Below are positions 30,163 to 39,918 of a DNA stretch of 64,000 bases, piece by piece. Every line of letters begins with the position of its first letter. The first letter of the stretch is position 1. A model generated the notes under the pieces. It saw only the letters and a program-made list of their open reading frames with translations, searched no databases and was not told where the DNA came from. The stretch is taken from NCBI RefSeq assembly GCF_042683405.1, contig NZ_JBHUJS010000002.1:496001-560000 (forward strand), in the 5' to 3' direction. This stretch comes from Telluria sp042683405 (lineage in GTDB: Bacteria; Pseudomonadota; Gammaproteobacteria; Burkholderiales; Burkholderiaceae_D). The position numbers were made by a program, and so were the translations under genes.

Positions 30163-30286
30163 TCATCCATATGAACCAAACGTTGACCCTTGTATCTGTC
30201 GCCTTATCGGGATGAGATTCGGCTTCTTTCCCAGCTAACCATTTCCTCGATCCCAGCTTTCTTGTAGGATAGAAGGGTTTCTTGCG
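30131..30286 (-). pseudogene. C-terminal ORF remnant upstream of the immunity-like remnant
   Basis: A 51-codon open stretch without a start, reading ...KWLAGKEAESHPDKATDTR then VNVWFIWMSDDPRTVADD-stop. Its composition looks like a real protein end. Its stop overlaps the possible start of the immunity-like remnant, the order expected of an effector tail followed by its immunity gene. No family recognised. Confidence 0.35.
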
Positions 30287-30398
30287 CTAAATCAATACGC
30301 AGTAGGCGTAAAGACGCTAGCGAACCCGCGGCACGGGATGAGCCGCCGATGCAATCGGCGCCCATCGTCCCTCTATAACAAGACAGGAAAAAGCCGAA

Positions 30399-31565
30399 AT
30401 GAGACTGATGAGCATGCCTCCCCGTGGCGGCGCTGCGCCGCCTCTGCTGACTGCGGGGTGCATCGTCATTTTCGCGATCGCCTTTCTATTTGAACTGGAG
30501 CGCTGGCCCGGCGCGCTGAAAGCCGGCGAGGTGCCGGCCCATACCGACCAGCTCACGCCGCAGCCGATGACGCTGACTGAGCGCTCCTCCTCCTTGATCC
30601 CGATGCCGGCCGAAGTGCCGTCCGCACACGCCAGCTCGATGGCGCGGCTGCCGGGCGGCGACGTGATCGCATTCTGGTGGGCCGGCAGCCGCGAGAGCGG
30701 GCCGGACGTGAAGGTGTACGCGGCGCGCTGGAGCGATGGCAGCTGGAGCCAGCCGTGGGAAGTGGCCAGCCGCGAGTCGCTCGGCGCGGCGCTCAACTTC
30801 GGCGTGCGCCGCATTGGCAATCCGGTCGCCTGGACTGCGCCCGATGGCACGGTCCACCTGTATGTGGTGGCCACCGGGCTGGGCGGCTGGGCAGCGTCGC
30901 GGGTGGTCCAGCTCGCCTCCACCGACGAAGGCCGCAATTTTGGCGTGAAGCGCCTGCTGCCGATGTCGCCGCTCTTCAACACCAGCGTGCTGGTCAGGAA
31001 TGCGCCGGTGGCGCTGGCCGATGGCGGCTGGTGGCTGCCGGTGTACTTTGAACTGGGCGTCAAGTATCCGCAGATGCTGTCGTTCGACAAGCATGGCAAG
31101 CCGGGCCGCATGACGCGCATCGGTTCGCGCACCAGTACCCTGCAACCGACCATCGTCCCGTTCTCGGGATCGGAAGTGCATGCGTGGATGCGCGACGGCG
31201 ATGAACAACGGGTCCAGCACGCGCACAGCAAGGACGGCGGCGTCAGCTGGTCGGACATGCCGGCGCTGGACCTGCCGAACAAGAACACCTCGCTGAGCGC
31301 CCTGCGCCTGTCCAATGGCGCGGTGGTGATGCTGCATAACCACGTGATGCCGGGCGGGTCCGACCGGAACATGCTGCGCCTGTCCGTCGCCAGCGATGCG
31401 CGCACCTGGACGCGCCTGGTGGACGTGGTGCATGGCAAGGCCGGCGAAGAATTTTCCTATCCCGACTTGCAACAGGTCGGCGACCAGCTGCATGTGACCT
31501 ACACGTCGCGCCGCAGCGCGATTGCGCATCACGTGTTCGACATCGGCACGCAGGGGTCGCTCTGA
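30399..31565 (+). CDS. Membrane-anchored sialidase-like (BNR/Asp-box) protein
   Basis: A 388-residue protein with an N-terminal membrane anchor (about residues 17-32, CIVIFAIAFLFEL) and a six-bladed sialidase-like propeller. Asp boxes are visible (STDEGRNFG, SKDGGVSWSD). An early Arg region (SMARLPGGDVIAFWWAGSRE) and a late YPDLQQVGDQLHVTYTSRR correspond to the first and last blades of exo-alpha-sialidases. It would act outside the inner membrane on a glycan; sialic acid itself is not implied. Its stop overlaps the next start (TGATG). Confidence 0.8.
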   Translation: MRLMSMPPRGGAAPPLLTAGCIVIFAIAFLFELERWPGALKAGEVPAHTDQLTPQPMTLTERSSSLIPMPAEVPSAHASSMARLPGGDVIAFWWAGSRESGPDVKVYAARWSDGSWSQPWEVASRESLGAALNFGVRRIGNPVAWTAPDGTVHLYVVATGLGGWAASRVVQLASTDEGRNFGVKRLLPMSPLFNTSVLVRNAPVALADGGWWLPVYFELGVKYPQMLSFDKHGKPGRMTRIGSRTSTLQPTIVPFSGSEVHAWMRDGDEQRVQHAHSKDGGVSWSDMPALDLPNKNTSLSALRLSNGAVVMLHNHVMPGGSDRNMLRLSVASDARTWTRLVDVVHGKAGEEFSYPDLQQVGDQLHVTYTSRRSAIAHHVFDIGTQGSL

Positions 31566-32188
31566 TGCACCTGCCCGAACTCGAGTGGCAGATCCTGTAC
31601 GGCCGGCTGGCGTGGGCCGTGGTGCTGGCAACGGCCATTGCGGCACTGCTGCCGCAGGCATGGCGAAACCGCGCGGCGAGCCTGGGCCTGCTGGCTGGGT
31701 GCGCCGCACTGGCGGCGCTTCCGGGCGACTATTCACCTGCGTACTGGCTGGTGCTGGCGTTCCAGTGGCCCAGCGCAGTGCTCGTGGGCTGCTGCCTGTT
31801 GCGGCTGGCAGGCACCGGATCGCAGCCCCATGCACTGCCCGTGCTGCTGGCGGCGCCGGTGGCGCTGGCCGGAACCGTGCTGTACCTCGACGCGATCGGC
31901 TGGCTGTCACTCGGCCTGTATGGCGCCGGCTTTGGCCCGCAAAGCGCCGCGATCGTGGCTCTGGGTGCAGGATGCGCGGCCGTGATCGCGATTGCCCATG
32001 GCCGGGTATTGCCGCAGGCGTTGATCCTGCTGGGCGCAGTCGCGCTGTATTCCATTGCGCGGCTGCCGACCGGCAACCTGTGGGACGCCCTGCTCGATCC
32101 GCTGCTGTGGGGCTGGGCGCTGGCAGCGCTGTGCGCGCGCGGCGTGCGTACCCTGCGCAACCCCTTCGCCGCACGCGCGCCGGCCTGA
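31565..32188 (+). CDS. Unrecognised polytopic membrane protein
   Basis: A 207-residue hydrophobic protein with about six membrane helices and no motif I recognise. The start ATG shares a base with the stop of the sialidase-like gene, so the two are translationally coupled and probably act together. A short basic tail (TLRNPFAARAPA) is likely cytoplasmic. Function unknown. Confidence 0.75.
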   Translation: MHLPELEWQILYGRLAWAVVLATAIAALLPQAWRNRAASLGLLAGCAALAALPGDYSPAYWLVLAFQWPSAVLVGCCLLRLAGTGSQPHALPVLLAAPVALAGTVLYLDAIGWLSLGLYGAGFGPQSAAIVALGAGCAAVIAIAHGRVLPQALILLGAVALYSIARLPTGNLWDALLDPLLWGWALAALCARGVRTLRNPFAARAPA

Positions 32189-32227
32189 CCGGCCGCACCA
32201 GACATTTTCAATTTCAAGGAGTCGTTA

Positions 32228-33049
32228 GTGGTAACGAGTAAACCGACCGTGCATCCGGTCATCGTGACGGGACTGATCGTCAATGCATTCCTGCTGGCCC
32301 TGGCGGTAGCCTGGTCCGGTCCGGACGGCACCCGCCTGTGGCTGCTGCTGGGCGAGGACGGGATCGTCGAGTGGATGCAGTTTGTCTGCTTTACGGTCAC
32401 CTCGGGCCTGCTCGGCTTTGCCGCGATCGAGCAATGGAAGCGCGCGCCGCGCGTCAGCCTGCCGTTCCTCGCGCTCGCCGGACTGTGCGCCCTGGTCGCG
32501 GTCGCGGCACTGGAAGAGGTCAGCTGGTTCCAGCGCGTATTGAACATCCAGTCGCCGGAATTCTTCCTCGAGAACAACCGCCAGGCAGAGACCAACCTGC
32601 ACAACATGGCGCTCGGCGGAGCCAGCCTGCACAAGACGGTGCTGCTGAAGGTGATCTTCCTGGCCGGCATCACGCACAACCTGGTGCTGCCGCTGCTCGC
32701 CCGCGCGCGTCCCAGGGTGCGCGACTGGGTCGAGTCGATCGGCCTGTACCTGCCGCCGCTGAGCGCAGCCATCCCCTACCTGGTGCTGGTGGCGCTGTCG
32801 CATGCACTGGTGGACCACCCGCGCAAGGGCGAACTGGGCGAGACCTTCGGCGCGGTGCACTACCTGGCCACCGTGTTCGCCGCGTACTTCACCGGCTTCG
32901 CGTACGGCCGCAAGCCGGTATTCGAAAATCCGTCCGACGCGCGCCGCTTGTCGGGCCTGTTCGTGATGGCGCTGCTGTTCCTGCTGCTGATGGCATGGCT
33001 GCTCAGTTCGGGCTCCGGTGCGGTGGGCGCGCCAGCGATCGCCGAGTAA
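32228..33049 (+). CDS. Unrecognised membrane protein with EEVSWFQR and ETNLHN motifs
   Basis: A 273-residue protein with about seven membrane helices. Start is GTG at 32228, with AAGGAG 6 bases upstream. Polar motifs stand out next to helices: ALEEVSWFQR, NRQAETNLHNM, ITHNLVLP and SHALVDHP. Such Glu/His residues in membrane-facing positions suggest an intramembrane enzyme or metal site, but I know no named family. Third gene of the sialidase-like unit, 39 bases after its neighbour. Confidence 0.75.
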   Translation: MVTSKPTVHPVIVTGLIVNAFLLALAVAWSGPDGTRLWLLLGEDGIVEWMQFVCFTVTSGLLGFAAIEQWKRAPRVSLPFLALAGLCALVAVAALEEVSWFQRVLNIQSPEFFLENNRQAETNLHNMALGGASLHKTVLLKVIFLAGITHNLVLPLLARARPRVRDWVESIGLYLPPLSAAIPYLVLVALSHALVDHPRKGELGETFGAVHYLATVFAAYFTGFAYGRKPVFENPSDARRLSGLFVMALLFLLLMAWLLSSGSGAVGAPAIAE

Positions 33050-33055
33050 TGTTCT

Positions 33056-33156
33056 TGGCGGAATCGGCCATATTTTGACCGATTCCGCCAACTCCTCCAT
33101 GTGACCGTTCCTGCTGGCGGAATCGGCCATGTTTTGACCGATTCCGCCAACTCCTC
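33056..33156. repeat. Two tandem copies of a palindromic intergenic repeat
   Basis: Two 42-base copies (33056-33097 and 33115-33156) differ at one base. Each has TGGCGGAATCGG and CCGATTCCGCCA arms around an 11-base loop, followed by ACTCCTC. They could form strong hairpins and end transcription of the upstream unit, but no T-run follows. The form suggests a dispersed REP-like element. Confidence 0.85.
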
Positions 33157-33245
33157 TACGGACCTTCCTGCGTGGTCTGGGTAACAGAGCGGTCTCGGCG
33201 GCGATGGTAAGGTCTGGCCTGGCGCATACCGACCGCAGGCCACGC

Positions 33246-33854
33246 ATGTTCAAATTCATCACCGACTTCCTCGAAAGCGCCGGCTACCTCGGCGTGTTTG
33301 CCCTGATGGCGGCCGAGAACATCTTCCCGCCCCTCCCCTCCGAGATGATCATGCCGTTCGCCGGCTTTGTGGTGGCGCGCGGCGACCTGGGCCTGGCAGG
33401 CGTGCTGTTGGCCGGCACGATGGGTTCGGTCGTGGGCGCGCTGCCGTGGTACTACGCGGCGAAGGTGTACGGCTGCCAGCGGCTGCGGAAGATGGCGGGC
33501 GGGCGCCGCGCGCGCGTGCTGACGCTGACCGAACAGGATATCGACAAGTCGCTCGACAGCTTCCAGAAACATGGCGGCAAGGCGGTGCTGTTCGGACGCC
33601 TGGTTCCCGCCGTGCGCACGCTGATCTCGGCGCCGGCCGGCATCGCCGAAATGCCGATGGCGAAGTTCCTGCTGTATTCGACCATCGGGTCGCTGGTGTG
33701 GACGGGCGCGCTGACCGCGACCGGCTTCCTGCTGGAAGACAAATACGAGGACGTGTCGCGCTACATCGATCCGGTATCGAAGGCCGTGTTCGGCATCCTG
33801 CTGGCCTGGTACCTGTACCGCGTTGCCACCTATAAAAAGCGGCGCGGGAGCTGA
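33246..33854 (+). CDS. DedA family membrane protein
   Basis: A 202-residue inner-membrane protein. The family signature is clear: ENIFPPLPSEMIMPFAGF near the N-terminus, GSVVGALPWYYAAK, and FGRLVPAVRTLISAPAGIA with the conserved Arg and Gly. DedA proteins are thought to flip undecaprenyl phosphate or phospholipids and support envelope integrity. Start ATG at 33246 (MFKFITDF) gives the usual length; a longer reading from 33204 is unlikely. Convergent with the RidA gene. Confidence 0.92.
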   Translation: MFKFITDFLESAGYLGVFALMAAENIFPPLPSEMIMPFAGFVVARGDLGLAGVLLAGTMGSVVGALPWYYAAKVYGCQRLRKMAGGRRARVLTLTEQDIDKSLDSFQKHGGKAVLFGRLVPAVRTLISAPAGIAEMPMAKFLLYSTIGSLVWTGALTATGFLLEDKYEDVSRYIDPVSKAVFGILLAWYLYRVATYKKRRGS

Positions 33855-33864
33855 GCCCGACCGC

Positions 33865-34259
33865 TCAGGATGCGGGGACGATGGCGGTCGCTTCGATTTC
33901 CACGCGCGCGCGGTCTTCGATCAGCGCGCTCACCTGCACCGCCGTCATCGCCGGATAGTGGCGGCCGATGATGTCGCGGTAGGCCGCGCCCACCTCTTTC
34001 GCGGCGGCGAGGTATTCGCGCTTGTCCACCACGTACCAGGTCATGCGCACGATGTGGTTGGGCTGCGCGCCCGCTTCGGCCAGCACGTCCACGATGTTCT
34101 GCAGCGCCTGGCGCGCCTGGCCGGCAAAGTCGTCGGTGTGGAACTGTCCCTGGCTGTCCCAGCCGATCATGCCGCTCACGTATACCGTGCGCCCGCTGGC
34201 CGCGACGCCGTTCGAGTAGCCGCGCGGCTTGGCCCAGCCTTCCGGTTGGAGGATCTCCA

Positions 34260-34263
<4 letters not shown>
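33865..34263 (-). CDS. RidA family protein
   Basis: A 132-residue Rid/YjgF protein. SGMIGWDSQGQFHTDDF, QARQALQNIVDVLAEAG and the C-terminal RVEIEATAIV contain the core and the conserved substrate-binding Arg. Rid proteins hydrolyse reactive enamine/imine intermediates to ketones and ammonia. It overlaps the acyl-CoA dehydrogenase stop by 4 bases and is the last gene of the aminobenzoyl-CoA operon, where a step releasing the amino group is needed. That role is inference. Confidence 0.9.
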
Positions 34264-35420
<1,157 letters not shown>

Positions 35421-35422
35421 GG

Positions 35423-36277
35423 TCAGTCTCCTTCGAATTCCGGCTTCTGCCTGGCCGTGAACGCGTGGTAGGCGCGGTGGAAGTCGTTGGTCGCCATGCA
35501 GATCGCCTGCGCCTGCGCTTCCGCCTCGATTGCCTCGTCCACGCCCATGTTCCACTCCTGCTGCAGCATTTTCTTGGTCATGCCGTGGGCAAAAGTCGGT
35601 CCGTCCGCCAGCGACTGCGCCAGCGCCTGCGCGCGCTCGAGCAGCGTCACCGGCTCGCAGATGCTGTTGAAGTAGCCCCAGCGCTCGGCCTCCTCCCCGC
35701 CCAGCGAGCGGCCCGTGTAGAGCAGCTCGGCGGCGCGGCCCTGCCCGATCAGGCGCGGCAGGATCGCGCAGGCGCCCATGTCGCAGCCGGCCAGGCCGAC
35801 CCGCGTGAACAGGAAGGCCGTCTTGCTGCGCGCGGTGCCGAGGCGCATGTCGGAAGCCATTGCCAGGATCGCGCCTGCGCCCGCGCACACGCCGTCCACC
35901 GCCGCAATGACCGGCTGCGGGCAGGCGCGCATGGCCTTGACCGCGTCGCCCGTCATACGGGTGAACGCCAGCAGGCCGGGCATGTCCAGCTTCGTGAGCG
36001 GGCCGATGATGTCGTGCACGTCGCCGCCGGAGCAGAAGTTCTCGCCCGCGCCGGTGATGACCACGGCCCTGACGTCGCTGGCGTAGGCCATGGCGCGGAA
36101 CAGGTCGCGCAGCTCGGCGTAGGAGTCGAAGGTGAGCGGGTTCTTGCGCTCGGGGCGGTTGAGCGTGATGGTGGCGACGCCGTCCTTCACTTCGAACAGG
36201 AAGTGGGTGGCGGCATAGCCGGCCAGCGTGGTCCGGTTGCCCGGCAGCGCATGGGGCTCGCCTTGCAGGTAGCGCAT
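35423..36277 (-). CDS. Enoyl-CoA hydratase/isomerase (crotonase) family protein
   Basis: A 284-residue crotonase. NRPERKNPLTFDSY, the oxyanion-hole segments GAGENFCSGGDVHDI and GVCAGAGAILAMASD are clear. The two Glu residues of classic hydratases are not visible: the aligned stretch reads FLFTRVGLAGCDMGACAILPR with a single Asp, so it may be an isomerase, hydrolase or ring-opening enzyme. Start ATG at 36277 with AAAGGA upstream, right after the MarR gene. Confidence 0.85.
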   Translation of the reverse strand: MRYLQGEPHALPGNRTTLAGYAATHFLFEVKDGVATITLNRPERKNPLTFDSYAELRDLFRAMAYASDVRAVVITGAGENFCSGGDVHDIIGPLTKLDMPGLLAFTRMTGDAVKAMRACPQPVIAAVDGVCAGAGAILAMASDMRLGTARSKTAFLFTRVGLAGCDMGACAILPRLIGQGRAAELLYTGRSLGGEEAERWGYFNSICEPVTLLERAQALAQSLADGPTFAHGMTKKMLQQEWNMGVDEAIEAEAQAQAICMATNDFHRAYHAFTARQKPEFEGD

Positions 36278-36287
36278 GGGTGTTCCT

Positions 36288-36779
36288 TTATTCCGGTTGG
36301 TCGTTCAACTGGCGCTTCATCTTGTCGAGCAGCGCAATCATCTGTGCCTTGTCGGCAGCGGGCATGTCGCCGAGCAGTTCGGCGACCCAGCGCTCGTGCA
36401 CTGCCGCCATGCGCGCGAACGCCTCGCGCCCGGCGCCGGTCAGCACCACGCTGTAGGCGCGGCGGTCGGCCGGGTCGGGCACGCGCGCCACCAGGCCTTC
36501 CTGTTCCAGCTGGTCGGTGATGCCGGTGACACTGCCGCCGGTGACCATCATGCGGCGCGATAGTTCGCCCATGCGCAGGCCCTCGGGGTGGCGCTCGAGC
36601 TGCGCCATCAGGTCAAAGCGCGGCAGCGTGATGTCGAAGGCGGTGCGCAGGCGGGTGCGGATGGCGTTCTCGATGCGCACCGTGCATGAGAGCATGCGCA
36701 GCCACAGCTTGAGCGACTGGTGATGGTCGCCCGTCAGGCGCGTCGCCAGGTCCGGCTGGTCGTCGTGCGGCGCGCTCAC
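36288..36779 (-). CDS. MarR family transcriptional regulator
   Basis: A 163-residue winged-helix regulator. PRFDLMAQLERHPEGLRMGE, LSRRMMVTGGSVTGITDQLE and the wing DPADRRAYSVVLT are typical. Start is GTG at 36779, overlapping the SDR stop as GTGA, with GGAG 7 bases upstream. It lies within the operon it probably controls. MarR proteins in aromatic-CoA operons usually repress until a CoA thioester binds. The candidate operator is at 41614-41631. Confidence 0.9.
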   Translation of the reverse strand: MSAPHDDQPDLATRLTGDHHQSLKLWLRMLSCTVRIENAIRTRLRTAFDITLPRFDLMAQLERHPEGLRMGELSRRMMVTGGSVTGITDQLEQEGLVARVPDPADRRAYSVVLTGAGREAFARMAAVHERWVAELLGDMPAADKAQMIALLDKMKRQLNDQPE

Positions 36780-37549
36780 ATCACTTCTCCGCCCGCCACC
36801 GCGACCGACTGGCCGTTCATGGCGGAGGACTGCGGCATGCACAGCCACACCACCGCGTGCGCCACTTCTTCCGGCTGCACCAGGCGCTGCTGCGGGTTGC
36901 CGGCGGCGAGCGCCGAGCGCGCCTGTTCCTCGCTGCGGCCGGTTTTCGACATGATGTTGCCGACCGCCTCGCTGGCCATGTCGGTATCGGTAAAGCCCGG
37001 GCACACGGCGTTCACGGTCACGCCGCTGGTCGCCAGTTCCAGCGCCAGCGCGCGTGTCAGGCCGACCAGGCCGTGCTTGGCCGCGCAATAGGCGCTCACG
37101 TAGCGGTAGCCGGTCAGTCCCGCGGTCGAGGCGATATTCACCACCCGGCCCCAGCCCGCCTGCACCATGTCGGGCAGCGCGGCCTGCAGGCAGTGGTAGG
37201 CGCCGGTCAGGTTCACGTCCAGCATGCGCTGCCACAGGGCGTCATCGGTCTTCATGAACGGCGCGGCGCCCGCTTGTCCTGCGTTGTTGACCAGGATGTC
37301 GACCGGGCCGAAGTGCGCCGCCGCGCGCGCGAAGCCGTCGGCGACCGCCTGCCCATCGGCCACATCGAAAGTGACGGTGGCGAGGTTTTCGGCGTCGTTC
37401 AGCGAGGCCGCCGCCTCCACCAGCGCGGCCGTGTCGCGGCCCGCCAGCGTCACGCGGGCGCCCTGGGCGAGCAGCTGGCGCGCGATCTCCAGGCCGATCC
37501 CGCGGCTGCCGCCGGTGACCAGCGCGTGTTTTCCAGTCAATTGCATCAT
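36776..37549 (-). CDS. SDR oxidoreductase, 3-hydroxyacyl-CoA dehydrogenase type
   Basis: A 257-residue classical short-chain dehydrogenase. It has the cofactor motif TGGSRGIG, NNAG, Ser in IASTAG and the catalytic YCAAK, with PGFTDTDM after it. It likely oxidises a hydroxyacyl-CoA intermediate in the aminobenzoyl-CoA pathway. The start ATG overlaps the monooxygenase stop by 4 bases. Confidence 0.92.
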   Translation of the reverse strand: MMQLTGKHALVTGGSRGIGLEIARQLLAQGARVTLAGRDTAALVEAAASLNDAENLATVTFDVADGQAVADGFARAAAHFGPVDILVNNAGQAGAAPFMKTDDALWQRMLDVNLTGAYHCLQAALPDMVQAGWGRVVNIASTAGLTGYRYVSAYCAAKHGLVGLTRALALELATSGVTVNAVCPGFTDTDMASEAVGNIMSKTGRSEEQARSALAAGNPQQRLVQPEEVAHAVVWLCMPQSSAMNGQSVAVAGGEVM

Positions 37550-39918
37550 CCCTCCAGTAGTCGCGCAGCGACCTGCTGCGGCGTCAGTCCCGCGGCCCCG
37601 GCGGCTGCCTGGCGTTCGCGTTCAAGGTTGCGTTCCAGCTGCGCCTTGCCGGCCAGGTACTGCACCGGCCAGGCAATGGCGCTGTAGCCGATCTTGGCCG
37701 CTTCGGTCAGCGTCCAGGCCGGGTTGGCCAGGTGCGGGCGCCCCACCGCGCACAGGTCGGCGCGGCCGGCTGCGATGATGCTGTTGGCGTGGTCGGCCTC
37801 GAAGATCGAGCCCACCGCAATGGTCGGGATCCCGGTCTCGTTGCGGATGCGGTCCGCGAACGGCGTCTGGTACATGCGGCCGAACTGCGGCTTTTCCTGC
37901 TTGCTGACCTGGCCTGAGGAGCAGTCCACCATGTCGGCGCCGGCCTCCTTGAACAGCGCGGCGATGCGCACCGCGTCCGACGGGGTGATTCCGCCCTCGA
38001 CCCAGTCATGCGCCGAGATGCGCACGCTCATCGGCCTGTCGGCGGGCCAGGCCGCGCGCATCGCACGGAATACCCGGAGCGGAAAGCGGCAGCGGTTTTC
38101 CAGGCTGCCGCCGTAGTCGTCGGTGCGGTGGTTGGTCAGCGGCGAGATGAAGGACGACAGCAGGTAGCCATGCGCGCAGTGCAGCTCCAGCCAGTCGAAG
38201 CCCGCCTCGGCGCTGGCGCGGGTTGCGCGCACGAAGTCGGCCTCGATCCGGTCCATGTCTTCAAGCGTGGCGGCGCGCGAACGCTGCGACACGCCCGGCA
38301 GGTACTGCTGTTCGGATGCCGAGACCAGCGGCCAGTTCCCTTCGGGCAGCGGCTGGTCGATGCCTTCCCACATCACGCGCGTCGATCCCTTGGCGCCGGC
38401 GTGGCCAAGCTGCATGGCGATCTTCGCGTCGGTGGAGGCATGCACGAAGTCGGCGATGCGCTTCCATGCAGCCGTATGCTCCGGCGTGTACATGCCCGGG
38501 CAGGCAGGCGTGATGCGCGCGTCGGCGGACACGCAGGTCATTTCCGCGAACACCATCGCCGCGCCGCCCAGCGCACGCGCGCCCAGGTGCACCAGGTGGT
38601 AGTCGCCCGGCACCCCATCGACGGCGGAATACTGGGCCATTGGCGAAACCACGATGCGGTTTTTGAGCAGCAACGAGCGCACCTTCAGCGGCGTGAGCAT
38701 CGGCAGGATCTTCGCTCCGGCCGGCGCCTGCACGCCGGCCAGTGCGCAGGCGCGCTGGCCGAACCACTGCTCGAACGCCTCCACATAGGCCGCATCGCGC
38801 AGGCGCAGGTTCTCGTGCGAGATGCGCTGGCTGCGGGTCAGCATGGAATAGGCGAACTGCGGCGCTTCCATCGCGCTGTAGCGCTCCACGTTCTCGAACC
38901 ATTCCATCGAATTGCGCGCGGCCGACTGGATCTTCAGCACTTCGACGGCGCGCAGCTTTTCGTAGTTGTCCAGCGCCGGGCGCAGCTCGCGGTGGCTTGC
39001 AAAGCTGCGCGCCAGCTCGATCGCGTCCTCCAGCGCCAGCTTGGTGCCCGAGCCGATCGAGTAGTGGGCCGAGTGGGCCGCGTCGCCCATCAGCACCACC
39101 GGGACGTCGCCGTTCCAGTGCACCCAGCGCTCGCACACGATGCGCGGGAAGGTAATCCAGATCGCCGAGCCGCGCAGGTGCGACGCGTTCGACATCAGGC
39201 TGTGGCCGTCCAGCTGGTCGGCGAACAGGCGTTCGCAGAAGGCGATGCCCTCTTCCTGCGTCATAGACTCGAGGCCCGCCGCACGCCACACCTCTTCCGG
39301 CGTCTCCACGATGAAGGTGGAGGTATCGCCGTCGTACTGATAGATGTGCGCCTGGAACCAGCCATGCTCGGTCTCGCGGAAGGCGAAGGTGAAGGCGTCG
39401 AACTTCTTTTTGGTGCCGAGCCAGACGAAGCGGCACTGGCGCGATTCGATCGACGGATGGAAGGTATCGGCATAGCGCGCGCGGATGCGGCTGTTCAGGC
39501 CATCGGAGGCGATGACCAGGTCGGCCCGGTAGCGGGCGGCGATCTCGCGGTCGTCCACCACGTCGGTCTCGAACACCAGTTGCACGCCCAGTTCCTCGCA
39601 GCGCTGCTGCAGGATGTTCAGCAGGCGCTTGCGGCCGATGCCGCAGAAGCCATGGCCGCCCGAGGTGACGCGCTCGCCCTTGAAGAAGACGTCGATGTCG
39701 TCCCAGTGGTTGAACGACTGCAGGATCGCGCGCGCGGTCGGCTCGTCGGCCGCGACCAGGTTGCCCAGGGTCTGGTCCGAGAACACCACGCCCCATCCGA
39801 AGGTGTCGTAGGGCCGGTTGCGTTCCACCACCGTGATGGTGTGCGCCGGATCCTGCTTTTTCATCAGCAGGGCGAAATACAGGCCGGCGGGACCGCCGCC
39901 GATACAGACAATATTCAT
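37546..39918 (-). CDS. 2-aminobenzoyl-CoA monooxygenase/reductase (bifunctional)
   Basis: A 790-residue fusion. Residues 1-380 are an FAD aromatic hydroxylase (MNIVCIGGGPAGLYFALLM, VVLMGDAAHSAHYSIGSG). Residues 405-790 are an old-yellow-enzyme-type flavoprotein (PLKVRSLLLKNRIVVSPMAQ, HCAHGYLLSSFISPLTN). This architecture is known for 2-aminobenzoyl-CoA monooxygenase/reductase, which hydroxylates and then reduces the ring without ring-cleaving dioxygenase chemistry; databases often label it salicylyl-CoA 5-hydroxylase. Start at 39918 overlaps the ligase stop by 4 bases. Confidence 0.9.
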   Translation of the reverse strand: MNIVCIGGGPAGLYFALLMKKQDPAHTITVVERNRPYDTFGWGVVFSDQTLGNLVAADEPTARAILQSFNHWDDIDVFFKGERVTSGGHGFCGIGRKRLLNILQQRCEELGVQLVFETDVVDDREIAARYRADLVIASDGLNSRIRARYADTFHPSIESRQCRFVWLGTKKKFDAFTFAFRETEHGWFQAHIYQYDGDTSTFIVETPEEVWRAAGLESMTQEEGIAFCERLFADQLDGHSLMSNASHLRGSAIWITFPRIVCERWVHWNGDVPVVLMGDAAHSAHYSIGSGTKLALEDAIELARSFASHRELRPALDNYEKLRAVEVLKIQSAARNSMEWFENVERYSAMEAPQFAYSMLTRSQRISHENLRLRDAAYVEAFEQWFGQRACALAGVQAPAGAKILPMLTPLKVRSLLLKNRIVVSPMAQYSAVDGVPGDYHLVHLGARALGGAAMVFAEMTCVSADARITPACPGMYTPEHTAAWKRIADFVHASTDAKIAMQLGHAGAKGSTRVMWEGIDQPLPEGNWPLVSASEQQYLPGVSQRSRAATLEDMDRIEADFVRATRASAEAGFDWLELHCAHGYLLSSFISPLTNHRTDDYGGSLENRCRFPLRVFRAMRAAWPADRPMSVRISAHDWVEGGITPSDAVRIAALFKEAGADMVDCSSGQVSKQEKPQFGRMYQTPFADRIRNETGIPTIAVGSIFEADHANSIIAAGRADLCAVGRPHLANPAWTLTEAAKIGYSAIAWPVQYLAGKAQLERNLERERQAAAGAAGLTPQQVAARLLEG

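Larger units (their letters stand above)
29700..30398. other. Gene-poor, lower-GC segment with decayed ORFs
   Basis: About 700 bases behind the tRNA without an intact gene. Base composition differs from the flanks. Two overlapping minus-strand ORF remnants are listed separately. The end next to the sialidase-like gene has TATAAC at 30374-30379, a possible -10 for that gene, with no clear -35. Confidence 0.5.

Noticed and set aside
29987..30238. 83-codon plus-strand ORF behind the tRNA
   Set aside because: It is antisense to minus-strand frames that read like real protein fragments, and lacks a start signal.
33056..33156. Palindromic pair as a CRISPR array
   Set aside because: Only two units with a 17-base gap and no cas genes; the units are self-complementary over most of their length.
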